A stretch of 64,000 bases of DNA from Oscillospiraceae bacterium (lineage in GTDB: Bacteria > Bacillota > Clostridia > Oscillospirales > Oscillospiraceae): positions 194,965 to 258,964 of the forward strand of contig CAJTFN010000005.1 of the NCBI GenBank assembly GCA_910575815.1. Direction: 5' to 3'. Below are positions 50,191 through 58,351 of this stretch, one piece after another. Position 1 is the first letter of the stretch. Every line of letters starts with the position of its first letter. The position numbers and the translations under genes were made by a program. The notes under the pieces are model-generated. The model searched no databases. It was not told where the DNA came from and worked only from the letters and a program-made list of their open reading frames with translations.

Positions 50191-52302
50191 TCATACGCGC
50201 TCAATCAAATGCGCAACCTTCTGATAGGCGGGACTTGCCTTCAACACTGCCACCGCCGGGTCCGCCGGGTCATACTGGGCCAGCAGGGCCCGCACCTTCT
50301 CCGCCAGCTCCAGCAGCTCCGGCGCAGGGGATTCCGGCGGGGCCTGGAGTTCCGGCGTGTTCTCCAGCAGGAAGTCCACCATGTGCTTTGCACCCTCGTA
50401 GGAGGTCAGGGCCTCCCGCAGGAGGCGCACGTAATGCAGCGTATCCCCTGCCTCCAAATACGAAAAGGCCTGGGCGCAGTACCATCCAAACCGGTGCATG
50501 GCGGGCAGGACGCAGAGGTTCCCCTCCCTCAGCACCTCCGGCGCGTAGCAACCGGTAATGAAGGCTTCCTCCACCCGGGCAAAGGTCCGGGCCAGGTTCA
50601 TGCCCGAGTCCGCCGTCTTCCAGTCGAAATTCTGCACCGCCGCCAGGGCCAGGGCCCGGGTCCAGGTCAGACTCTGCCAGCTGCCTGTGTAGTCCGCTTC
50701 GATTGCCTTCTGCAAAACCGCGTTCAGCACCGCCGGATTTTGAGCCATCCGCAGGGCCAGTCCATCCAACTCCTCCAAGACAAACTGCCGTCCTGCCAGA
50801 GGGAAGCACACCCCTGCCAACAAAGCATGGGACAGGGCCGCAATGGGCAGCTCTCCCCAGTTGGTCACACGCTCCAGCAACGCTTCCATCTCCGCCGGAT
50901 CCTGGCTGCTGAGAATAGCGGCGGCGTCTCCCAGGATGGACACGCCCTGCAGGGGCAGAAATACCGTATAGGCATGCCGGTGGAAATTGGGCAGCTTGTA
51001 TTCACTGGCCCGGTAAACCTCCGTAAAGGTCTTCACCCCCGCCCGGAAAAAAGCCGCCTGTTTTTCCTGGGTCTTCTGGGGAGTCGCCTCCGGCGTCTGA
51101 ACGGAGTCCCAAAGCCCCCGCATCAGGCTCTCTGTGGGAACCTGACTCCGGCAGTGCAGAATCAGCAACACCCGCAGGTAGGTCTCCGTATGGGATGTCC
51201 CCATGGCCCCGTCACAGGCCAGCTCCAGTATGGCCCGAGCTTCTTCAACCTCGCCGATTTCCGTGCAGACGTTCGCCTGCATCATCCGGACATTTCGCCG
51301 CTGAAAGGGAGACGCCGTTTTAATCGTGCTGTAAATCAAGCCGCTCATGTCCCCACGGCCCGCAAAAAAATCCTCATAGGACTCCAGCAGCTTTCGCCCC
51401 CGGACGGCGCAGGCGGCATAATCTTTACGGTCAAAATCATAGAGCTGTCGGTAAACGGCCACGTCCAGACGTGTATAATAGGACTCTGGGAACCAGGTCT
51501 CCGCCATCTCCGCCCACTGCTGAAATTCAGGAAGCTTCCGCTCCTGAGCGGCAATCACCGCGTGCCGCAGAAGGGGCGGACCAAAGCACTGCCAATCCTC
51601 CGCCTTGCGCTTCACCATGGAGACGCCCTTGCGAATCTGCTCTACATAATCCGGCTCGTTGTAGCCGCTCTCAATCATCTGAAGCCGTGTCAGCAGTCTC
51701 TTCGGCTCCCGCCGCAGCTTTTCCCGCAGCAGCGAAATATTCCGTTCCATCTTCTTGGTGTTCCGGCTCATGCCGACGTAGCCGTCGTGATCAAAGATGG
51801 TTTTCATCAGTTGTTTGATCGGCCCAGCTTTATCCAGTCCCTTCCAGCTCTCGTGGATAATCCCCTCGTAGCAGCCGCCAGTGGACTGGCGCAGCAGCCG
51901 CAGGGTGAAGAAATCCGAAAAACTGCCATCCATGTCATAGCTGTCGTAATTCCGGATAACCACCCGGGCCAGGTTGTACTTTGGGTTAGAACGCAGAAAC
52001 TGGACCAGTTCCGCGCAGTCTTCCAGATACTCGTCCGTGTCCACAGAAAGATACCACTCGCCGGAACAGCGTTCCATGACGGCGTTGCGGGCGGCGGCGA
52101 AGTCATTAATCCAGGGGAAGTCAAACAGGATGTCGGCGTACGTCTCCGCCACGGCCCGGCTACCATCCTCCGAGCCGGTGTCAGCCAGAACCAATTCACA
52201 GGGGAGCGTATCCCGCAGGGGTTGGAGCGCCTTGAGGCAGCGTTCGATGCTGCGGATGTCGTCCCGGAAAATAATGCCAATAGAAAGCACAGGGTTTGCC
52301 AT
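50191..52302 (-). CDS. Glycosyltransferase family 2 directly downstream of flagellin
   Basis: Protein of 703 aa. N-terminal GT2 domain (about 1-230): LSIGIIFRDDIRSIERCLKAL, LVLADTGSEDGSRAVAETY, DFAAARNAVMERCSGEWYLSVDTDEYLED (DTD metal site) and GCYEGIIHESW. The remaining 470 residues are helical and probably TPR-like. This layout (SunS-like GT2 plus TPR) is typical of enzymes that glycosylate flagellin or other proteins in Clostridia. The ATG at 52302 follows AAAGGAGG; 40 extra codons upstream would overlap the fliC terminator. First gene after fliC. Confidence 0.88.
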   Translation of the reverse strand: MANPVLSIGIIFRDDIRSIERCLKALQPLRDTLPCELVLADTGSEDGSRAVAETYADILFDFPWINDFAAARNAVMERCSGEWYLSVDTDEYLEDCAELVQFLRSNPKYNLARVVIRNYDSYDMDGSFSDFFTLRLLRQSTGGCYEGIIHESWKGLDKAGPIKQLMKTIFDHDGYVGMSRNTKKMERNISLLREKLRREPKRLLTRLQMIESGYNEPDYVEQIRKGVSMVKRKAEDWQCFGPPLLRHAVIAAQERKLPEFQQWAEMAETWFPESYYTRLDVAVYRQLYDFDRKDYAACAVRGRKLLESYEDFFAGRGDMSGLIYSTIKTASPFQRRNVRMMQANVCTEIGEVEEARAILELACDGAMGTSHTETYLRVLLILHCRSQVPTESLMRGLWDSVQTPEATPQKTQEKQAAFFRAGVKTFTEVYRASEYKLPNFHRHAYTVFLPLQGVSILGDAAAILSSQDPAEMEALLERVTNWGELPIAALSHALLAGVCFPLAGRQFVLEELDGLALRMAQNPAVLNAVLQKAIEADYTGSWQSLTWTRALALAAVQNFDWKTADSGMNLARTFARVEEAFITGCYAPEVLREGNLCVLPAMHRFGWYCAQAFSYLEAGDTLHYVRLLREALTSYEGAKHMVDFLLENTPELQAPPESPAPELLELAEKVRALLAQYDPADPAVAVLKASPAYQKVAHLIERV

Positions 52303-52372
52303 AATTGTCCTCCTTTGTTCCTGTTCTTTGGAGGGTTCCCGGGGAACCGGAAAGCTTCCAAAAAACAGGGAA

Positions 52373-52396
52373 CGGGACGGGCCGAAGCCCGCCCCG
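52373..52396 (-). terminator. Terminator-like hairpin after fliC
   Basis: G+C stem (minus strand cgggg.cgggc / gcccg.cccg) with a TTCG loop, then TTCCCTGTTTTTT. It would limit read-through from abundant fliC mRNA into the glycosylation genes. Confidence 0.65.
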
Positions 52397-52441
52397 TAAA
52401 TGCTGGGTTTCTGATATTCCAAGAACGGTCAGCCCGGGGGA

Positions 52442-54631
52442 TTAGCCGAGGAGCTGCAGCACGCCCTGGGGAACCGCGTTGGCCTGGGCCAGCATGGCCT
52501 GGGCGGACTGGACCAGGATGTTGTTCTTGGTGTAAGCCATCATCTCTTCGGCGACGTCGGTGTCGCGGATGGTGGACTCGGCGTCCTGGATGTTCTCCGC
52601 CATGACGCTCAGGTTGTTGGCGGTGTGCTCCAGACGGTTCTGGGTGGCGCCCAGGTCACCACGGACGCCGGAAACGTAGTTGATGGCGTTCTTGATGACG
52701 TCAATGGCCTCAGAAGCGCCCTCGGCAGAGCTGATGTCAATATCAGCAATGGACTTGCCGGAGACCAGAGCCTGGGTCTTCTCGCCATCGGCGCCATCGA
52801 CCTCCTCGAAGGTACCCATGGCATAGACGTGCATGTTGCCCACGCTGACCTTCAGCTGGTTAAAGCTATCAGAGGTGTCACCGATCTGGAGGGTCAGGCC
52901 GTTGCCGTCCTTGTTGGCCTCGAAGAGGGCCTTGACATTGGCGTCAACCGTAGTCTTGAGCGCGGTCAGGTCCGCAGCGGCGTCGCCGTCGCCGTGGGTG
53001 ATGGCGGTGATCTTGACGGTGGTGCCGTCAACCGTGGCGTTGTACTTCGCGGTATCCACGCCTTCCATCAGCTTCGCCTTCAGCTTCTCAGCCAGGTCCT
53101 CCGCGGTCAGCTCCTTGGCGTCGGCATTGGTCTCGCTGGCAACCACATACTCATCGTCGCCGATCTTCACGCGGTCGCCCAGCTGGAACTTGTTGAAGTC
53201 CACGCTCACGCCGCCGCTGACCGGAGCGGAATCTTGGCCTCTCTCAAAGGAGACCAGGCCCTGCATGGACTCGGGCGTACCATAGACCTTGTTGCTGGTC
53301 GTGGTCTGGTCCAAGTGCAGCTTGCCGTTGTGGGCGGAGAGATAGACTTCCTTGTTTGCCCCATTTGCAGCGTTGAGCTCAGTATTTATGGTGGAGTCGG
53401 TCATCTGGCGGAGGGCCTCGGCAATCTTAGCGTCATCCGTGGCGAACTTGGGATCGCTGACGTCGATCAGAATCTCGTTCTTGGCGGCGTCCGCCGTGGC
53501 GGCGCTGTTGGCGTCCGTCTTGAAGATGAAGGTGACATCCTCAGAGCCGTCTTCCGCGGTGCCCTTGATGGTCAGCTTGCTGTAGTCCGTGACAAGGCCC
53601 GTCAGATCGAGGTCGATACCGGCCCGCGCCGCGGCGTCCGCAGACTTCGCTTCCACGTAGTCATAAGCAGTATGGCGGTTCGCGGAGCCCTCCGCCACAG
53701 TGGCCGTGCCCGTAGCACCACCGGTGAGCTTAATCTCCGTGTCCCACTTGTCGTTCATGTTACCGGCTTCCGTAGCGTCATAGGTCTCACCATTCGCCAG
53801 TGTGAAGGTGAGCTCGCTACCAGTGCCGCCCACAGTGAAGCTGATGCCGTTGATGCTGACCTCACCGCCGGTAAAGGTCTTGAATGCAGTCGCCAGATCG
53901 TCGCCCTCGAACGTCTCATCACCGCCAGCGTTATTGGTTACAGTGAAGCTAACATTTTGGCCGCCAACATTAAGGGTAAAGGAACCCGTCGTACTTGCAG
54001 CACCGGAAACCGTGGCTTTCATGCCGTCCAAGTCCACCTTGAACGCCACAGTCGCCTGCGTGCCGTTGGCAGAGCCGGGGTGCCACGCGTTGTCGGTAGT
54101 GGTAGAACCGAACTTGTCGGTAATGCTCTCCGTCTCCCAGGTGGGATTGCTGTCCGCGCCCTGGATGACAGAAGCTTCCACGTTCCAAGCGGCGGTATTC
54201 GCCGTAGACAGGGAGCCGTCCAGCAGCTTAATGCCGTTGAAGTTGGCGGAGTCGGCGATACGGTTGATTTCAGAACGGAGCTGGTTGACTTCCTTCTGGA
54301 GGTTCAGCCGGTCCACGGGATCGTCATAAGTGCCGTTGGCGGACTGGGTGGCCAGGTAGTCCATGCGGTTGAGCATGTCCTGGATCTCCTGCATGGCGCC
54401 CTCAGCGGTCTTCACCAGGGAGATGCCGTCCTTGACGTTCTTCTGGGCGGCGTTCAGGCCGGTGATCTGAGCGCGCATCTTCTCGGAAATGGCCAGACCG
54501 GCGGCGTCGTCACCGGCGCGGTTGATCTTGTAACCGGAAGAGAGCTTCTCCAGGTTCTTGCTCAGAGCGCTGGTGTTGGTGTTGTAGTTACGGTAGGCGT
54601 TCATCGCCATGATGTTGTGTTGGATACGCAT
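52442..54631 (-). CDS. fliC: Flagellin
   Basis: Flagellar filament protein of 729 aa. The D0/D1 N-terminus ([19 protein letters not shown]...[29 protein letters not shown], to about residue 150) and the C-terminus (last 100 or so residues, [38 protein letters not shown]...[11 protein letters not shown]) are well conserved. The 470-residue centre is Thr/Ser/Ala/Asp-rich and surface exposed, a good substrate for O-glycosylation by the enzymes encoded next to it. It is longer than the usual 270-500 aa. AAAGGAG precedes the ATG. csrA lies directly upstream. Confidence 0.97.
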   Translation of the reverse strand: MRIQHNIMAMNAYRNYNTNTSALSKNLEKLSSGYKINRAGDDAAGLAISEKMRAQITGLNAAQKNVKDGISLVKTAEGAMQEIQDMLNRMDYLATQSANGTYDDPVDRLNLQKEVNQLRSEINRIADSANFNGIKLLDGSLSTANTAAWNVEASVIQGADSNPTWETESITDKFGSTTTDNAWHPGSANGTQATVAFKVDLDGMKATVSGAASTTGSFTLNVGGQNVSFTVTNNAGGDETFEGDDLATAFKTFTGGEVSINGISFTVGGTGSELTFTLANGETYDATEAGNMNDKWDTEIKLTGGATGTATVAEGSANRHTAYDYVEAKSADAAARAGIDLDLTGLVTDYSKLTIKGTAEDGSEDVTFIFKTDANSAATADAAKNEILIDVSDPKFATDDAKIAEALRQMTDSTINTELNAANGANKEVYLSAHNGKLHLDQTTTSNKVYGTPESMQGLVSFERGQDSAPVSGGVSVDFNKFQLGDRVKIGDDEYVVASETNADAKELTAEDLAEKLKAKLMEGVDTAKYNATVDGTTVKITAITHGDGDAAADLTALKTTVDANVKALFEANKDGNGLTLQIGDTSDSFNQLKVSVGNMHVYAMGTFEEVDGADGEKTQALVSGKSIADIDISSAEGASEAIDVIKNAINYVSGVRGDLGATQNRLEHTANNLSVMAENIQDAESTIRDTDVAEEMMAYTKNNILVQSAQAMLAQANAVPQGVLQLLG

Positions 54632-54690
54632 GATTGAACTCCTTTCAGTCTATTAATGTGCCCCGGAGCATCCTTTTACCGAAGCACAGG
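54632..54690 (-). promoter_or_regulatory. fliC leader with two GGA motifs (possible CsrA sites)
   Basis: The Shine-Dalgarno (GAAAGGAGT, 54638-54646) and an upstream AAAAGGATG (54670-54677) both carry AAGGA cores, the type bound by CsrA. In Bacillus subtilis CsrA blocks hag translation through such a pair. No clear sigma-28 promoter was found in the 152 nt between csrA and fliC, so fliC may also be read from upstream. Confidence 0.4.
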
Positions 54691-54783
54691 TCATGGAGCG
54701 CCGGGGAGCCGGGCCGCCGTGGCCACGGTGGTTCCGTCCTCCGGCGCGGGACAATATTTCAACCGGCCTAGGACCGGGTGAAA

Positions 54784-55143
54784 TCAAAGGGAAGCCGCCT
54801 CTCCGTCTCCGGAGGGCCTGGGGAAAATCACGTCCAGCTTTTCCCGAAGCAGCTGGGCCTCGGGGCCGCCGTCCATGCGCTCCAGGGCCTCCCGGAGCTC
54901 TTGCAGGGCCAGCTTCTTCTCCCGGTTCCAGGGGAGCTGGCGCACATACCGGGCGGGCTTTTCCTGGATGCAGGAGGGCTTTTGCCCGCCGTGGCGCTCC
55001 AGGACCTCTCCCCGGAGAATGGGAACCTCCCGCGGGGCGTGAATCATCAGGCAGACCCGCTCGCCGTGGAGGCGGTCGAACTGGACAACGGTGCTGTCCC
55101 CGACGGTGAAATAGTCGCCGGGTTTCATGGAAATACAAAGCAT
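54784..55143 (-). CDS. csrA: Carbon storage regulator CsrA-like protein with C-terminal extension
   Basis: RNA-binding translational regulator, 119 aa. Residues 1-53 match CsrA: a MLCISMKPGDYFTVGD start, HGERVCLMIHAPREVPILRGEV, with the critical Arg at position 44 and the GIxAP motif present as MIHAP. The second half (residues 54-119, a helical KPARYVRQLPWNREKKLALQELREALERM) is absent from the normal CsrA of about 60-75 aa. It is encoded just upstream of fliC, where CsrA commonly represses flagellin translation under FliW control. fliW is not in the window. The ATG at 55143 has AAGGAG upstream. Confidence 0.85.
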   Translation of the reverse strand: MLCISMKPGDYFTVGDSTVVQFDRLHGERVCLMIHAPREVPILRGEVLERHGGQKPSCIQEKPARYVRQLPWNREKKLALQELREALERMDGGPEAQLLREKLDVIFPRPSGDGEAASL

Positions 55144-55292
55144 GGCAGTCTCCTTGCAAACGTGCGGAACGAATCCTTCCGTTCCCTGGGGAAGCAAAAT
55201 ATTATGTTGAGTGGACGGCCCGGAAAGCCGGGCTTCGGGCGCCGTCCCCAGGGGGGAGTTGCCCTCTCTTCTTCCCACCGGGCGGCCTTGGG

Positions 55293-55411
55293 GGAACGCT
55301 GATTTCATTGGCAGAGGGATGGATGGGGGTTTTGAATCTGTCAATCAAATCAGCGCTTCCCGCCGCGCCTATGGGCATTTGCCGCCGTCCCGAGCGGCAA
55401 GGGGAGCCGCG
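55293..55411 (-). ncRNA. Candidate guide RNA of the TnpB-like protein
   Basis: TnpB-family guide RNAs are encoded over the 3' end of the gene and just beyond it, ending in a GAAGC...TTCAA-type motif followed by the guide. On the minus strand after the stop there is GGGAAGC (55355-55361), a short CTG/CAG hairpin, then GATTCAA (55332-55338) and a following segment AACCCCCATCCATCCC that would be the guide (55316-55331). The region 55293-55360 also forms an imperfect inverted repeat with arms of about 23 nt around a 20-nt loop. The boundary is uncertain and the gene 3' end probably contributes the scaffold. Confidence 0.4.
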
Positions 55412-56557
55412 TCAGGCGGCCTCCGTTTTCTGTTTCAGGAATTCCGCCAGGCCCATGTCCCGGATGTTCCGCGCGCCGTTGATCTCACGGGAGAGGTCCG
55501 CGCCGCAATGGGGGCAGGTCCAGCGCCGGGCCCGGGGAGGCAACGCCTCATGGACCGCGCCGCAGGCGTGACAGGTTTTGGCGGTGGGGGTGTAGGGGTC
55601 CAGGACAATGTAGGCCTTGCCCTGGCGCTCCAGCTTGTAGCGGAGGCAGTCCCGGAAGAGGCCGAAGCCGGCGTCCAGAACGTTTCCGCCCCGCAGCTTT
55701 CGGGCACGCTCCGTCAGGTCGGTGTCTCGCAGGCACACGGCGTCCCAGGCGTTGGCTATCCGCCGGGATTCCTTGTGGATGAAGTCCCGCCGCTGATTGG
55801 CGATGTGCTCGTGAAGAAGCCGGAGCTTTTGAAGCTGTTCCTCGTAATTTTTAGACCCGCGTTCCATCCTCGAGAGCCGCCGCTGCATCCGGGCCAGCTT
55901 CTCTCCGGACCGCTCCAGCCAGCGGGGCGGGTCCGGGCGATGGCCGTTGCTGTCCACGTAGAAGTGGGAGAGGGAGTCGTTGAGACCCAGGGTGGTTTCC
56001 GGCGTGGGAAGGGGTGCGGGGGGTTCCTGGACGGCATAGCCGAAGGTGACGGAGCAGAAATACTTGCCGCTTCTCGTCTTCGTGACGGTGGCGGACCGGG
56101 GGGACCACCAGTGGAGGGGGCTGCGATGGACCTTGGCCCGGATGAGCCCCAGCTTGGGCAGCCGGACGCCCTCTTTGGTCATGAGGACAGTGGGGCCGCT
56201 GCGGTACTGGCGGCAGTAGGTGGTGAAGGAATCCCGCCGGGCCTTTTTCGTTTTAAACTGGGGGTAGCGGAAGGCCGCCGGGTTCCGGAAGAAGTCCAGA
56301 AACGCCCGCCGGAGGTTCTGATGAACCGTGCACAGAGGCTGGCTGTCTACTTCTTTTAAGAAGGGGGCTTCCTTTTTATAATGAGCGGGAGTGGGGATAT
56401 ACTGGAGGTCCGTGGCGGCGTAAAATTCCTGCACGTCCGCCAGCATCTGGTTCCAGAGATACCGGCAGCAGCCAAAGGTTTTTTCCAGAAGCTCCGCCTG
56501 CTCCGGCGTGGGATAGAGACGGACTTTGAGGGTGGTAAACTGCTTCATGTCCGCCAT
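55412..56557 (-). CDS. TnpB-like protein with inactivated RuvC site (putative TldR, RNA-guided repressor)
   Basis: Full-length IS200/IS605-type TnpB (OrfB) homologue, 381 aa. The N-terminal helical/WED-REC region (KVRLYPTPEQAELLEKTFGCCRYLWNQML) and the C-terminal zinc ribbon (CHACG about residues 329-333, CPHCG about 348-352) are intact. The RuvC motifs align well with active clostridial TnpB proteins, but the catalytic residues differ: GLDFS becomes GLNDS (Asn193), the E of VIEDL becomes Arg277 (VCLRDTDL), and the last D of DRDxNAA becomes Glu358 (SREINGA). Such triple substitution with an intact frame is typical of TldRs, RNA-guided DNA-binding repressors. No tnpA is nearby. csrA and fliC follow on the same strand. 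The ATG has GGAGGG 6 nt upstream. Confidence 0.85.
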   Translation of the reverse strand: MADMKQFTTLKVRLYPTPEQAELLEKTFGCCRYLWNQMLADVQEFYAATDLQYIPTPAHYKKEAPFLKEVDSQPLCTVHQNLRRAFLDFFRNPAAFRYPQFKTKKARRDSFTTYCRQYRSGPTVLMTKEGVRLPKLGLIRAKVHRSPLHWWSPRSATVTKTRSGKYFCSVTFGYAVQEPPAPLPTPETTLGLNDSLSHFYVDSNGHRPDPPRWLERSGEKLARMQRRLSRMERGSKNYEEQLQKLRLLHEHIANQRRDFIHKESRRIANAWDAVCLRDTDLTERARKLRGGNVLDAGFGLFRDCLRYKLERQGKAYIVLDPYTPTAKTCHACGAVHEALPPRARRWTCPHCGADLSREINGARNIRDMGLAEFLKQKTEAA

Positions 56558-56604
56558 ATCCGTCCCTCCTCCGTGCCCGAATTTCCGGTTGAGAGAAAAA
56601 GATT

Positions 56605-56640
56605 GTCCGGAGTTGCGTACAACTCCGTCCAGCCTTTTTT
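56605..56640. repeat. Recombinase-site-like repeat, copy 1
   Basis: GTCCGGAGTTGCGTACAACT followed by CCGTCCAGCCTTTTTT. It contains the perfect dyad GGAGTTG-CGTA-CAACTCC. It repeats at 56719-56753. Together they bracket about 150 nt between the resolvase gene and the TnpB-like gene. Confidence 0.65.
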
Positions 56641-56718
56641 GATTTGCTCAACCGCTTTCATTACTACATATCGGCGCCATTTTATCAAAAATAATAGTCT
56701 GAATAAAAATAATTTTTC

Positions 56719-56753
56719 GTCCGGAGTTGTACACTTTTCCGTCCAGCCTTTTT
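56719..56753. repeat. Recombinase-site-like repeat, copy 2
   Basis: GTCCGGAGTTGTACACTTTT followed by CCGTCCAGCCTTTTT, in direct orientation to copy 1 and starting about 114 nt from it. It overlaps the last codon of the resolvase gene. The spacing and length resemble res subsites of Tn3-type resolvases. Confidence 0.6.
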
Positions 56754-57366
56754 ATGTGCGCTCAGCTTCTGTTTCCGCCCGCAGGGCAGCGTCATAAAAG
56801 GTGGATTTCGGCATCCCACAGGCATTTGCAGCGTCCCGCAGCGTCATTTGCTTTCTTCGCCACGCCTGATGAAACGCCTCGAAATTCTTCGGCAGGGCCT
56901 GGGCCTTCGGCCCAAAATGCACGCCCCTGGCCTTTGCCGCGGCAATGCCCTCCATCTGCCGCTGACGGATATTCTCCCGCTCTGTCTGCGCGACGTAGCT
57001 GAGAAGCTGGAGAACGATGTCGGAAATGAGCCTCCCGGTCAAGTCCCGACTCTGCCGGGTGTCCAACAGGGGCATGTCCAGCACCACAATGGCAGCTTCG
57101 TGTTTTTTCGTAATCAGGGACCACTGCTCCAGAATTTCTGTGTAGCTTCGCCCAAGGCGGTCAATGCTTTTCACCACCAGCACGTCCTCCGGACGCAATC
57201 CCTGCACCAGCTGCCGGTAACGGGGCCTGTTGAAGTCCTTCCCGGACACCTTCTCCACGACGATGTTTTCCTCGTGAACGCCAAAGTCCCGCATGGCGGA
57301 CAGCTGACGCGCCTCATTCTGCTCTTGGGTGGAAACCCGGACATATCCATAAATCGTTTCTGCCAT
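56752..57366 (-). CDS. Small serine resolvase/invertase
   Basis: Resolvase of 204 aa. Catalytic domain over residues 1-140 (IYGYVRVSTQEQNEARQ, nucleophile Ser12; VEKVSGKDFNRPRYRQLV; VKSIDRLGRSYTEIL; DIVLQLLSYVAQTERENIRQRQMEGIAAAKARGV), then a C-terminal Hin-like helix-turn-helix (MTLRDAANACGMPKSTFYDAAL). This domain order is that of Tn3 resolvases and DNA invertases, not of IS607 transposases, so it is not the TnpA of the neighbouring TnpB-like gene. The second of two close ATGs is chosen for its spacing to GGAGGG. It may act on the repeats just downstream. Confidence 0.88.
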   Translation of the reverse strand: MAETIYGYVRVSTQEQNEARQLSAMRDFGVHEENIVVEKVSGKDFNRPRYRQLVQGLRPEDVLVVKSIDRLGRSYTEILEQWSLITKKHEAAIVVLDMPLLDTRQSRDLTGRLISDIVLQLLSYVAQTERENIRQRQMEGIAAAKARGVHFGPKAQALPKNFEAFHQAWRRKQMTLRDAANACGMPKSTFYDAALRAETEAERT

Positions 57367-57734
57367 ACTCATCCCTCCTCGTACAAGATCGTGACCATAT
57401 TTTAACAAAAGAGGGCAAGTTTGGCATATGGATATTCCGCCCCGGCCTCCCCAGGGGGGTGGGCAAGGAGGACAACATATTCCGGAAAGCGGGCGGCGAA
57501 GGACTGGACGCCGGGATGAGCTTATGTAAAATTGGAAACTCTTTCGAGACGTGAAAGCCTTGGTTTGGTTGGACGGATGAAATCGTGCTGCGTGATTTGG
57601 TGTACGCTGAGCGAGAAGGCCTCTCGCAAGTCTGATAGCCAGCTTGTGTTTACAGGTTCTTAGGCCGGAGCAGCAAAAAGCCAGCAGAGCATAGCCATGA
57701 TAGTGCAAAGAAAAAGAGTAAGTATAGCTTTTTT
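57367..57734. other. Gene-free stretch between the flagellin island and mobile DNA
   Basis: About 370 nt without a convincing gene. A 28-codon frame at 57576-57662 and a 25-residue signal-peptide-like frame on the minus strand (57660-57737) end at the integrase junction and look accidental. Composition shifts toward A+T at the right end. Confidence 0.45.
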
Positions 57735-58287
57735 CATAAGGCTCTGCAACAGGCGATTGAAATTGGATACTTGCGTTCTAATCCTACCACCGCTTGCAAA
57801 TTGCCCAAAGTAGAGCAGAAAGAAGTCAAAGCGTTGGACAATGGAGCGATTCAATCTTTTTTGAAAGCCATCCGAGGACGCCGTTTTGAAGTAATCTTCC
57901 TTGTGACGTTATGCACTGGCTTGCGTCGTGGAGAAGTCTGCGGCCTTACCTGGGATTGTGTGGACCTGGAGCATGGGACAATCCACGTCAATAAACAGCT
58001 TCAACAGATTCCGGGGCAGTCTGGCAACTTCCGTCTTACGCCCACAAAGAATGGAAAAGGTCGTACAATTACAGCTGCCTCCTTTGTTGTGGATGCGCTG
58101 AGGCAGTATAAGGTTCAACAGACAGAAGCACGATTAAAAGCCGGACCTGATTGGCAGGATGAAGGATTTGTGTTTACGGATGAAGTGGGGCATCGCCTCT
58201 CTCCAAACACGGTCTACCACAATTACAAGCGGATTGTCGCTTCTATCGGCTTACCCGAAGCACGTCTGCACGACCTCAGACACCCAA
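57735..58287 (+). pseudogene. Tyrosine integrase, truncated at both ends
   Basis: Remnant of a phage/Tn916-type integrase. It starts inside the SAM-like core-binding domain (HKALQQAIEIGYLRSNPTTAC) and continues through the catalytic domain with the first Arg in LVTLCTGLRRGEVCGLTWDCV, the Lys region TPTKNGKGR and HDLRH, then breaks off. The later H/W box and catalytic Tyr are replaced by unrelated sequence from about 58284. The upstream DNA-binding domain is also lost. It probably marks the edge of an older element cut by the serine-recombinase module. Confidence 0.82.
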
Positions 58288-58351
58288 ATGTCAAGCCCAA
58301 GACAAAAACTTTTTCAAGTTTTTTAGAAATTTTCGCGGCTGTGTCCTATGC

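Noticed and set aside
50131..54637. Very long plus-strand open frames (824 and 670 codons) opposite the GT2 and fliC genes
   Set aside because: Exact shadows of well-supported minus-strand genes, with no start signals or recognisable motifs.
54632..54783. A sigma-28 promoter upstream of fliC
   Set aside because: A TAAA occurs but no GCCGATA-like -10 lies at the right distance, so it was not annotated.
56557..57366. The resolvase plus TnpB-like gene as an IS607-type transposon
   Set aside because: IS607 TnpA has its DNA-binding domain before the catalytic domain and usually overlaps tnpB. Here the helix-turn-helix is C-terminal, there is a gap of about 195 nt, and the TnpB catalytic residues are lost.
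57660..57737. A 25-residue signal-peptide-like frame (MKKAILTLFLC...) on the minus strand
   Set aside because: No ribosome-binding site, and its first codon coincides with the junction of the integrase fragment; probably accidental.
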